DNA of 64,000 nt from Candidatus Kapaibacterium thiocyanatum (lineage in GTDB: Bacteria > Bacteroidota > Ignavibacteria > Kapaibacteriales > Kapaibacteriaceae). The position numbers and the translations under genes are program-made. The notes under the pieces are model-generated. The model saw only the letters and a list, made by a program, of their open reading frames with translations. It ran no database searches and was not told where the DNA came from. The stretch covers positions 1-64,000 of the forward strand of contig MKVH01000025.1 in the NCBI GenBank assembly GCA_001899175.1, read 5' to 3'. Positions 53,235 to 62,197 of this stretch are shown piece after piece (position 1 is the first letter of the stretch; each line of letters begins with the position of its first letter).

Positions 53235-54398
53235 CTACCCCAACAACATCCTCACCAGATCGAAATCATCCGGAAGGAGAAGGAAGGTGAGGATCATCCA
53301 CAACACCTGGACGGCGAGCATACGCCGTGCGAGGTCCGGGCGCTCGCGCTTGAAGCCATGCCACCACCACATGATGCCGAGTAGAGGCAGGGTGATGATG
53401 ACGTAGACGATGGCCACGCCTCCATAGCCCATGTACGAAAGACCCGTCGCAGCACGGATGATCGCTCCCATCGAGCCGTAGACGATGAGAAGATGGCTGA
53501 TGTAGATGAAGAGCGATTCATTGCCGATGACCTGCAGACCCCTGGCCACCTTGCTGTGCTGCAGCCTGTCCTCGACGAGGTAGAGGAGACTCATGCCGAG
53601 AACCGTCCCGCAGATGCGGAAGAGATGCAGGCCCGGCGACGTCTTCCACCAGATGGCATCCCACGGCAACATGGGAGGAAGATTCCTGATGGCGAAGATG
53701 ACGACGGTGAGCAGGACGCTGCCGATGGCCATGCGCATCGCCAGACGCCGCTGGTCGGTCGACGTCATGAAGATGCCGGTGACGAACACGCCGGCGAAGA
53801 GATAGCAGCTCCACGGCAATAGCGGAAACGGCGAGTCGGGCAGCGGCGAGATCATGATGGAGAGCGGACGCGGCAGCCACCAGATCGGTCCCGCGAGCCA
53901 GACGAAGGCCGTACCCGTCATGATGACGACGGCCAGTGCGCCGCAGATCCATGTGGCCGTTCGGAGGTTGCGGGACAGGGCATGGACGACGAGGACCGCG
54001 AGAGACGAGTAGACGATGGTCTGGAGGACGTCGATCTGCAGCCACGGAAGGATGTTCTCCACCGGCTCGTAGAGCGTCCGATCGAGCGAGAAGAACGGCA
54101 CGTGGAGCATGTAGCTCCAGAAGAGGATGTAGGAGAGCCGCCGGAGATAGTCGAGGAGTTCCGGCGTGAGATGACGGAACTTCTCTCCCTTCCTCGACAG
54201 GGCGATCCATAGGCCGGACCCCGCACAGAAGATGAAGGTCGGAGCCACGAAGCCGTTGCTGATATTCAGGCCGTCGAAGAACCATCCGGTGCGCAGTGCG
54301 GGATCGAGCAGGACGTTGAGGACGTGGACCTGGATCATCCAGAGCGCGGCAAGGCCGCGCAGGACGTCGAGGAAGATGAAGCGACGTGCTTGTGCCAT
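53235..54398 (-). CDS. Integral membrane acyltransferase-like protein (DUF1624/HGSNAT-type)
   Basis: This 387-residue protein has about 10 membrane helices and opens with RRFIFLDVLRGLAALWMIQVHVLN (written here as RFIFLDVLRGLAALWM then IQVHVLN), the signature of the heparan-alpha-glucosaminide acetyltransferase/DUF1624 and acyltransferase-3 groups, where a His in helix 1 is part of the active site. It may acetylate an envelope sugar. Substrate is unknown. It follows a 36-residue membrane peptide gene by 17 bases. The frame extends upstream to 54590, but that part is antisense to the phosphatase start and the small gene and is not used. Confidence 0.82.
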   Translation of the reverse strand: MAQARRFIFLDVLRGLAALWMIQVHVLNVLLDPALRTGWFFDGLNISNGFVAPTFIFCAGSGLWIALSRKGEKFRHLTPELLDYLRRLSYILFWSYMLHVPFFSLDRTLYEPVENILPWLQIDVLQTIVYSSLAVLVVHALSRNLRTATWICGALAVVIMTGTAFVWLAGPIWWLPRPLSIMISPLPDSPFPLLPWSCYLFAGVFVTGIFMTSTDQRRLAMRMAIGSVLLTVVIFAIRNLPPMLPWDAIWWKTSPGLHLFRICGTVLGMSLLYLVEDRLQHSKVARGLQVIGNESLFIYISHLLIVYGSMGAIIRAATGLSYMGYGGVAIVYVIITLPLLGIMWWWHGFKRERPDLARRMLAVQVLWMILTFLLLPDDFDLVRMLLG

Positions 54399-54415
54399 GA
54401 ACGATGGGCGAATGA

Positions 54416-54526
54416 TCAGCGGCGTGGTCCCTTGCCGAACATGCGGCGGAGGAAGCCGAGAATGTAGCTGTAGACGAATATTCCGCCCACGAGGAGGAGC
54501 AGAACGATGACGAGATAACGTTGCAC
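54416..54526 (-). CDS. Small single-helix membrane protein (36 aa)
   Basis: With a GTG start this encodes MQRYLVIVLLLLVGGIFVYS then YILGFLRRMFGKGPRR: one membrane helix followed by a basic tail. It resembles in style the small DUF4834-type proteins found in Bacteroidota, which lack known function; the match is by eye. It is 17 bases upstream of the acyltransferase gene and just divergent from the phosphatase gene, and would be missed by a minimum-length filter. Confidence 0.55.
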   Translation of the reverse strand: MQRYLVIVLLLLVGGIFVYSYILGFLRRMFGKGPRR

Positions 54527-54550
54527 GCCGAAATCTACGCACGCGACGTG

Positions 54551-54558
54551 TATCTTCG
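54551..54558 (+). promoter_or_regulatory. Candidate -7 box for the Ppx/GppA gene
   Basis: TATCTTCG differs from TAnnTTTG at one base and ends 40 bases before the ATG at 54599. Confidence 0.35.
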
Positions 54559-54598
54559 CGTCGTGGCAGAAGCTCAATCTTCATCGGCACAGCCGAAC

Positions 54599-56146
54599 AT
54601 GATCGCCGCGATCGACGTCGGAACGAACTCGTTTCACATGGTCGTGGCCTCCGTCAGCACCAGGGGCGTGTTGCGCATCCACGCACGCAACAAGGAAATG
54701 GTGCGGCTCGGTTCCGCCGGCGGCGACATGAAGAAGCTCGAGGCCGATGCGATGGATCGTGGTGTCGATACCCTGAAACGCTTCACGTCGGAAGCACGTC
54801 AGCATGATGCCCGTATCCGGGCCGTGGCTACGAGTGCGGTGCGGGAGGCGGTGAACAAGGACGAATTCGTCGAACGCGTGCACCGGGAAACGGGTATCGA
54901 GATCGAAGTCGTCAGCGGCGTCGAGGAGGGCCGCCTCATCTACGTCGGTTCGCTGCACGCCTTGCCGATCCTCACACGCCGGACGATGGTCTTCGACATC
55001 GGCGGCGGATCCACGGAGACCATCATCGGCTATCAGGGTGAAGCGGTCTTTGTACACTCGGCCAAGCTCGGCCACATCCGGATGTCGAAGCGGTTCTTCC
55101 CCTCGGCGACCGTCACCGACGAACAGATCGACCAATGCCGCCGCGCCATCAAGGGAGACTGGGTGCCGGTCTTCCAGACGCTCCTTGCCTACGGCTTCGA
55201 GCATGCCGTGGGATGTTCCGGTACGATCATGGCCGTGGCCGCGATGGTGATGGCACGTCAGGGCAAACGCATACCGGAGTCGATGAACGCCCTGCGATTC
55301 ACACGGCAGGAGCTGCTGCAGACGATCGACGACATCACGAAGGCCCGCACGCAGCAGCAGCGTCTGGCCCTGCCGGGGATGGACGCGAAACGTGCCGACG
55401 TGATCCTGGGAGGCGCCCTGATCCTCGAACAGGCGATCCTCGGCCTGAACCTCCAGGAGCTCACGATCAGCGGCTATGCCCTGCGCGAAGGTATCGTCTT
55501 CGATACCGTACAGAAACAGCGCGACATCGACGAATACCACCACCTTTCACACCTCCGCTACCAGAGCGTCGATCACCTCTGCGAACTCTACCGCGTACGC
55601 CGTCAGCACGCGGAACACGTGAAGAACCTTTGCCTGCGCCTGTTCGACGACCTCCGCCCCCTCCACAAGCTCGGTGACCGTGAGCGCGAGCTACTGGAAG
55701 CGGCGGCCCTGCTGCACGACGTCGGCTATCACATCAGCGCCGAGCAGCATCACAAGCACAGCGAATACATCATCCGCAACAGTCCGATGCCGGGCTTCAC
55801 CAACGACGAGACCGAGCTCATCGGCACCATCGCCCGCTATCACCGTAAGAGTCACCCCAAGAAGAAGCACATCCAGTTCGCCATACTGTCCGGATCCGAA
55901 CAGCATCTCGTGCGCGTCTGTGCCGCTATCCTCCGTATCTGCGAAGGTCTGGACCGCCGGCAGCAGCAATTCGTCCAGGGCGTCCGTGCCTCCTACGGCA
56001 CGAATACGATCGAAGTCTATCTGACCACGCCGGCCGGGGTGCCGGACATCGAGTTGTGGGGTGCAGAGCGCAGGAAAACGCTGCTCGAGGAGACGTTCGG
56101 GAAAAAGGTACGCCTGCTGGTGACGGCGACGCAGGGCATGGCCTGA
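54599..56146 (+). CDS. Ppx/GppA family exopolyphosphatase / pppGpp phosphohydrolase with HD domain
   Basis: This 515-residue protein has the ASKHA phosphate-binding AIDVGTNSFHMVV at the N-terminus, FDIGGGSTETI and the GCSGTIMA region, then a C-terminal HD-type domain with LLEAAALLHDVGYHIS and HHKHSEYIIRN. It hydrolyses terminal phosphates of polyphosphate or pppGpp, linking phosphate stores and stringent signalling. The length with the extra HD part is typical for Ppx of this group. A GTG at 54563 is the alternative start. It is divergent from the small membrane protein and acyltransferase genes. Confidence 0.92.
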   Translation: MIAAIDVGTNSFHMVVASVSTRGVLRIHARNKEMVRLGSAGGDMKKLEADAMDRGVDTLKRFTSEARQHDARIRAVATSAVREAVNKDEFVERVHRETGIEIEVVSGVEEGRLIYVGSLHALPILTRRTMVFDIGGGSTETIIGYQGEAVFVHSAKLGHIRMSKRFFPSATVTDEQIDQCRRAIKGDWVPVFQTLLAYGFEHAVGCSGTIMAVAAMVMARQGKRIPESMNALRFTRQELLQTIDDITKARTQQQRLALPGMDAKRADVILGGALILEQAILGLNLQELTISGYALREGIVFDTVQKQRDIDEYHHLSHLRYQSVDHLCELYRVRRQHAEHVKNLCLRLFDDLRPLHKLGDRERELLEAAALLHDVGYHISAEQHHKHSEYIIRNSPMPGFTNDETELIGTIARYHRKSHPKKKHIQFAILSGSEQHLVRVCAAILRICEGLDRRQQQFVQGVRASYGTNTIEVYLTTPAGVPDIELWGAERRKTLLEETFGKKVRLLVTATQGMA

Positions 56147-56245
56147 AGCGGTCGCGATAATAAAGGCTCTTCCCGTTCGTTATTTTCCCACACGGTAGTA
56201 CTGTAGATCGTCCAACAAGCCTCTTTATCTGAAGGAGTAGCTTCA

Positions 56246-57808
56246 ATGAACAAGCGCCCTATGCTGTCGGCGGTAGCCCTGATCGGAGTGGGCATCGTCT
56301 TCGGCGTCGTCCTCATGACGGGCATCGGCGGCAACGCCATCGAACGGCTGTTCGCGGCCGGAGTGACCGACCTCGGAGCGAAGTCCGCACCGGTCAACCA
56401 GCCCGAACTCGTCAAGGCACTGAACAACCAGTTCGTTTCCGTTTCCGATGCCGTCACGCAGTCCGTCGTCTCCATCAATGTCAAGACGGAAGCCAGGAAA
56501 AGCAGTGGGGCCATTCCCCGCGAGTTCTTCCGGTTCTTCGGTCCCGATGACGGTTCCGAGCCCGACATGCGGGAACCCGAAGGCGGAGAATCGGCAGGCT
56601 CGGGTGTGATCATCACGGCCGACGGCTACGTGGTGACGAACAACCACGTCGTGGAGAACGCCAGGGAGGGCGGCATCAAGGTGACGTTGAACGACCAGAA
56701 GGAATACAAGGCCCGGCTGATCGGACGTGATCCGCTGACGGACCTCGCCGTACTGAAGATCGACGGCTCCTTCCAGCCCGCGCACTTCGCTTCGCGTTCG
56801 GACATTCGCGTGGGTGAGTGGGTTGTGGCCGTAGGTAATCCGCTCGGACTGAAGTCGACGGTGACGTCGGGTATCGTCTCGGCCATCGGCCGCGGTATCG
56901 GCATCGTGGGCTCGAGCGAGATGTCGCAGGAACGCAACCGCTTCGCCGTCGAGAACTTCATCCAGACGGATGCGGCCATCAATCCGGGTAATTCGGGTGG
57001 CGGTCTGTTCAACCTGAACGGCTCTCTCGTCGGCATCAACACGGCCATCGCCTCCCGCACGGGATACAACCAGGGATACGGCTTTGCCATTCCCATCGAC
57101 ATGGTGAAGAGCGTCGCCCTCGACCTCATGGATGACGGCAAGATCCAGCGCGGCTATATCGGTATCGAGATCACGAGCGTCGACGCCACGTCGGCCAAGA
57201 CCGTCGGTCTCAGCAAGGTATCGGGCGTTCTCGTCAACAAGGTCGTCAAGGGCGGTGCTGCCGAAGCGGCAGGACTGGAAGTGGGCGACGTGGTGATGGA
57301 AGTGGATGGTTCGCCAGTGAAGACGTCGAACGATCTCCAGAACCAGATCGTCCTGCACCGCGCAGGCGACAAGGTCACGCTCAAGATCTGGCGCGACAGG
57401 AAGGAAATCACGAAGACGGTGACACTGAAGGCGATGGACGGTGACGACGTCGCCGTGGCGTCGACGGAAGCGACGGCCGGAGAGACGACGACGCAGTCCG
57501 ATTCTCCCGTGCAGTTCAAGGGTCTCGGCTTCACGGCCGAGCCGCTGACCGCCGCCACGAAGAAGGAATTCGAGACCGGTGAAGGCGTAATGGTGGGTAA
57601 GGTCGATGGCCGGGGAGCCGTAGCGCGCCGCGGACTTCGTCCGGGTACCGTCATCCTCAAGGCCGATGGACGTCCGGTGAACTCGCCGTCGCAACTCAAG
57701 AAGATCCTTTCCGACAAGAAGTCCGGCGATGGAGTGCTGTTCGTCGTCAAGGACAAGGACGGCACGAAGCAGGCCATCACGGTCGAAGTTCCCGAGGATA
57801 CTCTGTGA
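56246..57808 (+). CDS. DegP/HtrA-type periplasmic serine protease with two PDZ domains
   Basis: This 520-residue protease has an N-terminal membrane signal (VALIGVGIVFGVVLMTGIG), a trypsin-like domain with the catalytic triad in VTNNHVVENA (His), DPLTDLAVLKID (Asp) and NPGNSGGGLFN (Ser), then PDZ1 (~300-395, GYIGIEI, AAGLEVGDVVMEV) and PDZ2 (~415-515). It degrades misfolded periplasmic proteins. AGGAG lies 12 bases before the ATG. The stop overlaps the start of the next gene by four bases (GTGA). Confidence 0.95.
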   Translation: MNKRPMLSAVALIGVGIVFGVVLMTGIGGNAIERLFAAGVTDLGAKSAPVNQPELVKALNNQFVSVSDAVTQSVVSINVKTEARKSSGAIPREFFRFFGPDDGSEPDMREPEGGESAGSGVIITADGYVVTNNHVVENAREGGIKVTLNDQKEYKARLIGRDPLTDLAVLKIDGSFQPAHFASRSDIRVGEWVVAVGNPLGLKSTVTSGIVSAIGRGIGIVGSSEMSQERNRFAVENFIQTDAAINPGNSGGGLFNLNGSLVGINTAIASRTGYNQGYGFAIPIDMVKSVALDLMDDGKIQRGYIGIEITSVDATSAKTVGLSKVSGVLVNKVVKGGAAEAAGLEVGDVVMEVDGSPVKTSNDLQNQIVLHRAGDKVTLKIWRDRKEITKTVTLKAMDGDDVAVASTEATAGETTTQSDSPVQFKGLGFTAEPLTAATKKEFETGEGVMVGKVDGRGAVARRGLRPGTVILKADGRPVNSPSQLKKILSDKKSGDGVLFVVKDKDGTKQAITVEVPEDTL

Positions 57809-58518
57809 CACTGCGCTTGTTGCCGGTCATGATGCTTACGTTCTGCGCGATCGCCGTTCCGGCGGCCGCGCAGAAATGGTTTATGGGTCCTGTGATCGGA
57901 TACACGGCAGCGGTATCGGTGCCCGAAGACGTTCATACCAGCAGTGCCCCCGTCAGACTTCTTCTGGGCATGCAGGGAGCGTACGAGCCGTCGAACGGAA
58001 TACAGTTCCTGGTGGGTGCGGGTTATCGCCTGGAGCAGGTCGACGCTACGCGTGTTCTTCCGGAAGGCCAGGTAACGCTGTCGAAGGATGGCGGCATCCA
58101 GGTCGTCGATCCCGGTGCGGAGAGTCGTACGGTAACGTCGACGCTGACGCTCGGTTCGGTGGAGTTGCAGGCGGGACTTCGCGTGCGCGTGTTGCCCTTC
58201 GATTCGTCGGGCGGCGGAGTGCACGTGATGTTCGGTGGTATGCTCGATCGCGTGATGTCCGCGTCGATCGACGATGATTATTCCATGGTCCAGGGATGGC
58301 GAGGTCCGCGCACGGTCGGAACACCGCTCGAATCTTCGTTCGGTGCGGGTGTCGTGATGGGTGCGGGTGTCGTCTTTCCCGTCGGTGAGGGCAGGTTGAA
58401 CATCGACGTGCAGTACGTCACGCGCAGTACGCTGGATACGTCGAAGGACGCCGACGGCTATGCGTGGCTCGCAGGACGCGGTGTTCGCATCGGCTTCGGA
58501 TATCTGTTCAGGCTGTGA
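57805..58518 (+). CDS. Outer-membrane beta-barrel-like protein of unknown function
   Basis: This 237-residue protein with a GTG start has a signal peptide (MTLRLLPVMMLTFCAIAVPA, cleaved near AAAQ) and then amphipathic strands with glycines (FLVGAGYRLEQVD, GSVELQAGLRVRVLPF, GAGVVMGAGVVFPVG) ending in RIGFGYLFRL, whose terminal aromatic and hydrophobic pattern fits an outer-membrane barrel. No family is recognised. It is translationally coupled to the DegP-type protease upstream, hinting at a client or quality-control link, but that is inference. Confidence 0.72.
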   Translation: MTLRLLPVMMLTFCAIAVPAAAQKWFMGPVIGYTAAVSVPEDVHTSSAPVRLLLGMQGAYEPSNGIQFLVGAGYRLEQVDATRVLPEGQVTLSKDGGIQVVDPGAESRTVTSTLTLGSVELQAGLRVRVLPFDSSGGGVHVMFGGMLDRVMSASIDDDYSMVQGWRGPRTVGTPLESSFGAGVVMGAGVVFPVGEGRLNIDVQYVTRSTLDTSKDADGYAWLAGRGVRIGFGYLFRL

Positions 58519-58577
58519 TGAACCCGTCGACGCATGGCATGCCGTGCGTCGATGCGAATCATGATCGATGATGAATG

Positions 58578-58599
58578 GCGGCGACCACACGGTCGCCGC
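58578..58599. terminator. Bidirectional hairpin between convergent genes
   Basis: GCGGCGACC and GGTCGCCGC make a perfect 9-bp stem with an ACAC loop. An upstream second stem built on GACGCATGGC and GCCGTGCGTC (one mismatch) lies at ~58533-58554. Together they fill the gap between the outer-membrane protein gene and kup. Confidence 0.6.
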
Positions 58600-58623
58600 T
58601 CGTCGTTTCGAACCGGAGGTCGA

Positions 58624-60507
58624 TCAGATCTCGATATGGGATCCTACTTCGAGAGCCCTCTTCACGGGAATGCCGAAGTATCGCGACGGAGTACGCGAGT
58701 TGCGATGCATGAAGACGAAGAGGTCCTTGCGCCAGCGCGCCATACCCGTTCCATCCTTTACGGTCAACGATTCATGACCGAGCACGAAGGTCGCGTCGGT
58801 GATGTCGACGGGAATGTCGAATTCGGGCAGATACATGAGGTCGTTCATCAGGTTCAACTGGTCCATGAAGCCGTAGTGCAGGACGACCTGATAGAAGTCC
58901 CGCGGCATGGGATTGACGACGAATCGTTGTTCGTGCGGAACGTGGGCGACGCTTTCGATCTGGACGGTCAGCAGGATGATGGTCTCGTGCCGACATTTGT
59001 TGTATTTCACGTTCGAGACGAGTGCCGGTGGTGCCGTGCCTGCATAACCGCTCATGTACAGGGCCGTTCCGGGGACGATGGAATAACCGTCGATCTGCTG
59101 CGAGACGATTTCGCCGAGGGAGATATTCCGTCGTTCGATGGCCTGACGCAGCAGGTCGCGGCCGCGGTGCCAGGTCAACATGATCAGGAACAGCACTGCG
59201 GCCATCGCGAGGGGGAACCATCCACCGTCCTTGATCTTCACCACGTTGGCGATGAAGAACGAACCGTCGATCATCATGAAGACGGCGATGATGGCCAGGG
59301 TCGGCAGTACGCCCCAGTTGAAGATGCGTCGCATGGCATACCATGCCAGATAGCTCGTGATGACCATCGTCGTGGTGACGGCGATGCCGTACGCTGCGGC
59401 AAGATTGCCCGACGTCCTGAACTCGAGCACGAGCATCGTCGTGGCGATGAAGAGCGCCCAGTTGATGAAGGGGATGTAGATCTGTCCCCGTTCCTCGCTC
59501 GACGTATGCAGCACCTTCAACCGCGGGAAATATCCGAGCTGGAGGGCTTGCCACGTGAGGGAGAAGGCACCCGAGATCACGGCCTGCGAGGCGATGATCG
59601 TGGCGATCGTCGCGAGCAGCACGAGCGGCAGGACGCCCCACGACGGTACCATATGGTAGAACGGATTGCTGACCGTGGAGGCGATATGGCCTTCGCGGAG
59701 GAGCAGGGCGCCTTGTCCGAAATAGTTCAGTAGCAGCGCTGGAAAGACGAGGGTGAACCATCCACGTCGGATCGGCGCCTTGCCGAAGTGCCCCATGTCG
59801 GCATAGACCGTCTCGCCGCCGGTGACGACGAGGAAGACGGAGCCGAGGACGAGGAAGGCCTTGAGATCGTGATGGAGGAAGAAGTTGACCGCGTGCATCG
59901 GATTGACGGCAGCGATCACTTCAGGCGTCTGGATGACGGAGATGAGGCCCAGGGTGCCGAGGAGGGCGAACCAGAAGACCATGAACGGGCCGAAGATACG
60001 CGCCACGCCACCGGTACCGTGTCGTTGTATGGCGAACAGGCCCAGGAGGATGACGATGGTGATGGGCAGGACGGAATAGCCGAGCGCAGGGGCGGCGACC
60101 GTCAATCCTTCCACGGCCGAGAGTACCGAGATGGCCGGCGTGATGATGCCGTCGCCGTAGAGCAGCGTCGCACCGAAGATACCCATGGCGAACAGCAGCG
60201 TCATCTTTCCGACCGTGCCGCTGCGCTGGCTCACGAGTTCCATGAGTGCGAGGATGCCGCCTTCGCCCTTGTTGTCGAACCTCATGACGACGGCGAGGTA
60301 CTTGACGCAGATGATGAGCGTCAGCGCCCAGAAGATCAGCGAGAGAATGCCGAGGACTTCGGGTGGACCGGCCTTGAGATGATAGTGTTCGGAGAAGCAT
60401 TCCTTGATGGAATAGAGCGGGCTCGTTCCGATATCACCGTAGACAACGCCGATAGCGCCAACCGTTAATGCCGCGAGTCGTGACCGCGTACCTGAATCCT
60501 GAGTCAT
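58624..60507 (-). CDS. kup: Potassium transporter Kup
   Basis: This 627-residue membrane protein has the family motif GVVYGDIGTSPLYSIKEC, about 12 helices with YGDGIITPAISVLSAVEG and GGETVYADMGHFG, and a soluble C-terminal domain. It imports K+ together with protons. Length equals the usual ~630. ATG at 60507 is chosen. An exact TAnnTTTG box at 60568-60575 would also allow the in-frame ATG at 60552, adding 15 residues. Confidence 0.94.
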   Translation of the reverse strand: MTQDSGTRSRLAALTVGAIGVVYGDIGTSPLYSIKECFSEHYHLKAGPPEVLGILSLIFWALTLIICVKYLAVVMRFDNKGEGGILALMELVSQRSGTVGKMTLLFAMGIFGATLLYGDGIITPAISVLSAVEGLTVAAPALGYSVLPITIVILLGLFAIQRHGTGGVARIFGPFMVFWFALLGTLGLISVIQTPEVIAAVNPMHAVNFFLHHDLKAFLVLGSVFLVVTGGETVYADMGHFGKAPIRRGWFTLVFPALLLNYFGQGALLLREGHIASTVSNPFYHMVPSWGVLPLVLLATIATIIASQAVISGAFSLTWQALQLGYFPRLKVLHTSSEERGQIYIPFINWALFIATTMLVLEFRTSGNLAAAYGIAVTTTMVITSYLAWYAMRRIFNWGVLPTLAIIAVFMMIDGSFFIANVVKIKDGGWFPLAMAAVLFLIMLTWHRGRDLLRQAIERRNISLGEIVSQQIDGYSIVPGTALYMSGYAGTAPPALVSNVKYNKCRHETIILLTVQIESVAHVPHEQRFVVNPMPRDFYQVVLHYGFMDQLNLMNDLMYLPEFDIPVDITDATFVLGHESLTVKDGTGMARWRKDLFVFMHRNSRTPSRYFGIPVKRALEVGSHIEI

Positions 60508-60567
60508 GTGATGCGTGGTGATGGTTCGGAATTGCACGAAGAACGTGACCATGCCCCGGTCGGATGG

Positions 60568-60575
60568 CAAAACTA
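60568..60575 (-). promoter_or_regulatory. -7 box for kup
   Basis: Read on the minus strand this is TAGTTTTG, an exact TAnnTTTG match, 60 bases before the chosen kup start and 15 before the alternative one at 60552. Confidence 0.5.
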
Positions 60576-60623
60576 CGGACAAACCTTGCTGGACCCGTTT
60601 CGAGCCGGTATGCCCGCGGGGGG

Positions 60624-61133
60624 CTAGAGATACCGTTCCTTCAGGACGCCGAGGTGGTGTTCGGTATGGCCGGCGAGGATCCACATGAGCGCGCGCGGTG
60701 TCACCGGCTTGCCGTTGGCGATGCCCTGGCGTACGACGTCCTGTTCAGCGAGGGAGGCGAAGAGGAGGAGGTTGGCTTTCCGCAGAATCGTCATTTCAGC
60801 GATGATGTCGCCCAGCTTGCGTTCGTCGAAGATGGCGTTGGCTACGTAGGTTTCCTCGTCGAAGCCGGGGAGGGGTTGCGTCTCACCGCGGGCGATGCAC
60901 AGTGCCCGGTAGCCGAAGATGCGTTCGGAATCCATCAGGTGGCCGAACAGCTCCTTGATGCTCCACTTGCCATCGGCGTAGCGATACCGTGCCTTGTCGT
61001 CGTCGATGGTCGAGGTGAAGGCTTCGAGCGTACCGATCTGGTCCGCCAGTACCGTCAGGATGTTGGCGTCGTCGCCCACCCTGTCGATGTATTGATCGTA
61101 GTAGCCTGCGTATTCATGGGCGAGGGGCTTCAT
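60624..61133 (-). CDS. DinB-like (DinB_2/YfiT) protein
   Basis: This 169-residue protein fits the four-helix DinB/YfiT-like metal-binding fold: WSIKELFGHLMDSERIFGYRAL in helix 2 (first His) and ILAGHTEHHLGVLKERYL at the C-terminus, where the paired His residues complete the metal site. Members act as thiol-dependent transferases or are uncharacterised. It follows the glycosyltransferase gene by 21 bases on the same strand and may be co-transcribed with it. Confidence 0.85.
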   Translation of the reverse strand: MKPLAHEYAGYYDQYIDRVGDDANILTVLADQIGTLEAFTSTIDDDKARYRYADGKWSIKELFGHLMDSERIFGYRALCIARGETQPLPGFDEETYVANAIFDERKLGDIIAEMTILRKANLLLFASLAEQDVVRQGIANGKPVTPRALMWILAGHTEHHLGVLKERYL

Positions 61134-61154
61134 GGAGATGCTCTCGATGGTGAT

Positions 61155-62018
61155 CTAGATCAGTTCGTAGTTGCGGTATTCGCCGATGCGATGGCCGGTG
61201 AGTCGTTCGATGGCTCTGGAGAGTCGTTCCTTGAAGGGAAGCCGCTGCGGAGGTGGCGCGAAGGGCCAGTTGATGCGGGCGATGCGTTCCTGCATCACGC
61301 ATGGATGCGATCCTGTGAAGCGTTCGAGCGAAGCGATGTCGGTATAGTCGAACGTTTCGATGGAGGCATCGATCTTCCGTGCGGCCGTCGCGTCGTCGTG
61401 CCACAGGCGTTCGAACTCGATGCGTTTCCGCTGCTGGGCCCCCGGAGGTTTCACCCAGCCGTAGTGGAACATCGTGGCGTCGACCGGTTTGACGTTGAGC
61501 TTGCGTCCGTCGTAACGGAATCCCTGGGCGTCGGCCCAGGAGCGGATGGCGGGATCGCGCCGTACGACCCGTACTTCCCGGCGATACCAGTTGCGCGTAT
61601 CGCCTACGTAGTCGTACGATCCCCAGAAGTGCTTGTAGTTCAGGAGCAGGCCTTCGACGGTGAGGTCGTCCTTCCACCTCGCCATGGCCGATCGCAGGGC
61701 ATCGTATCCGTCTTCGTGCAGAACTTCGTCGCCCTGGATGTAGAAGCACCAGTCGGCATCCGCGGGCAGGGCATCGAAGGCCTTGTCGGTCTCCACGGCG
61801 AGTACTCTGCCGCCCTCACGGAGCGAGTCGTCCCACGTCGTTTCCACGATATGCACCTTCCGCGGATCGATGGAGCGGATGAGGTCGAGCGTTCCGTCGT
61901 CGGACTGGCCGACGGCGACCCATACACCATCGCACAGGGGAAGGATGGAGCGGATGGCCTCGACGACAGGATAATCGAAGTGGATGGCGTTCCGTATGAA
62001 GGTGAAGCCGTAGGTCAT
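61155..62018 (-). CDS. Glycosyltransferase family 2-like protein
   Basis: This 287-residue cytosolic protein (MTYGFTFIRNAIHFDYPVVE) has a GT-A layout: VWVAVGQSDDGTLDLI, DADWCFYIQGDEVLHEDG, where the acidic pair would bind the nucleotide-sugar metal, and a C-terminal helical part. GT2 enzymes transfer sugars in glycan and lipopolysaccharide assembly; the acceptor is unknown. The frame extends upstream to 62183 with no family similarity. It is divergent from the DUF1697 gene. Confidence 0.8.
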   Translation of the reverse strand: MTYGFTFIRNAIHFDYPVVEAIRSILPLCDGVWVAVGQSDDGTLDLIRSIDPRKVHIVETTWDDSLREGGRVLAVETDKAFDALPADADWCFYIQGDEVLHEDGYDALRSAMARWKDDLTVEGLLLNYKHFWGSYDYVGDTRNWYRREVRVVRRDPAIRSWADAQGFRYDGRKLNVKPVDATMFHYGWVKPPGAQQRKRIEFERLWHDDATAARKIDASIETFDYTDIASLERFTGSHPCVMQERIARINWPFAPPPQRLPFKERLSRAIERLTGHRIGEYRNYELI

Positions 62019-62197
62019 GGGCGTTCGTGTCGTTCGGATAAAACACAAATTACACGAATGGCGGTCAATCCCGTGGTCGTCCCCTCGGGCCGTCATGCCA
62101 GGGTGGAGTGGCTTGGCGTTGCGGTGTTCCGACGGGTTCCATTGCCCTGGTACCGTATCTTGCCTCGAGAAGAATCGCAGCACGTACTCTCCGGATC

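Noticed and set aside
53235-54590. Extended start of the acyltransferase at 54590
   Set aside because: The extra residues are antisense to the phosphatase start and the 36-residue gene, and the family signature begins right after the ATG at 54398.
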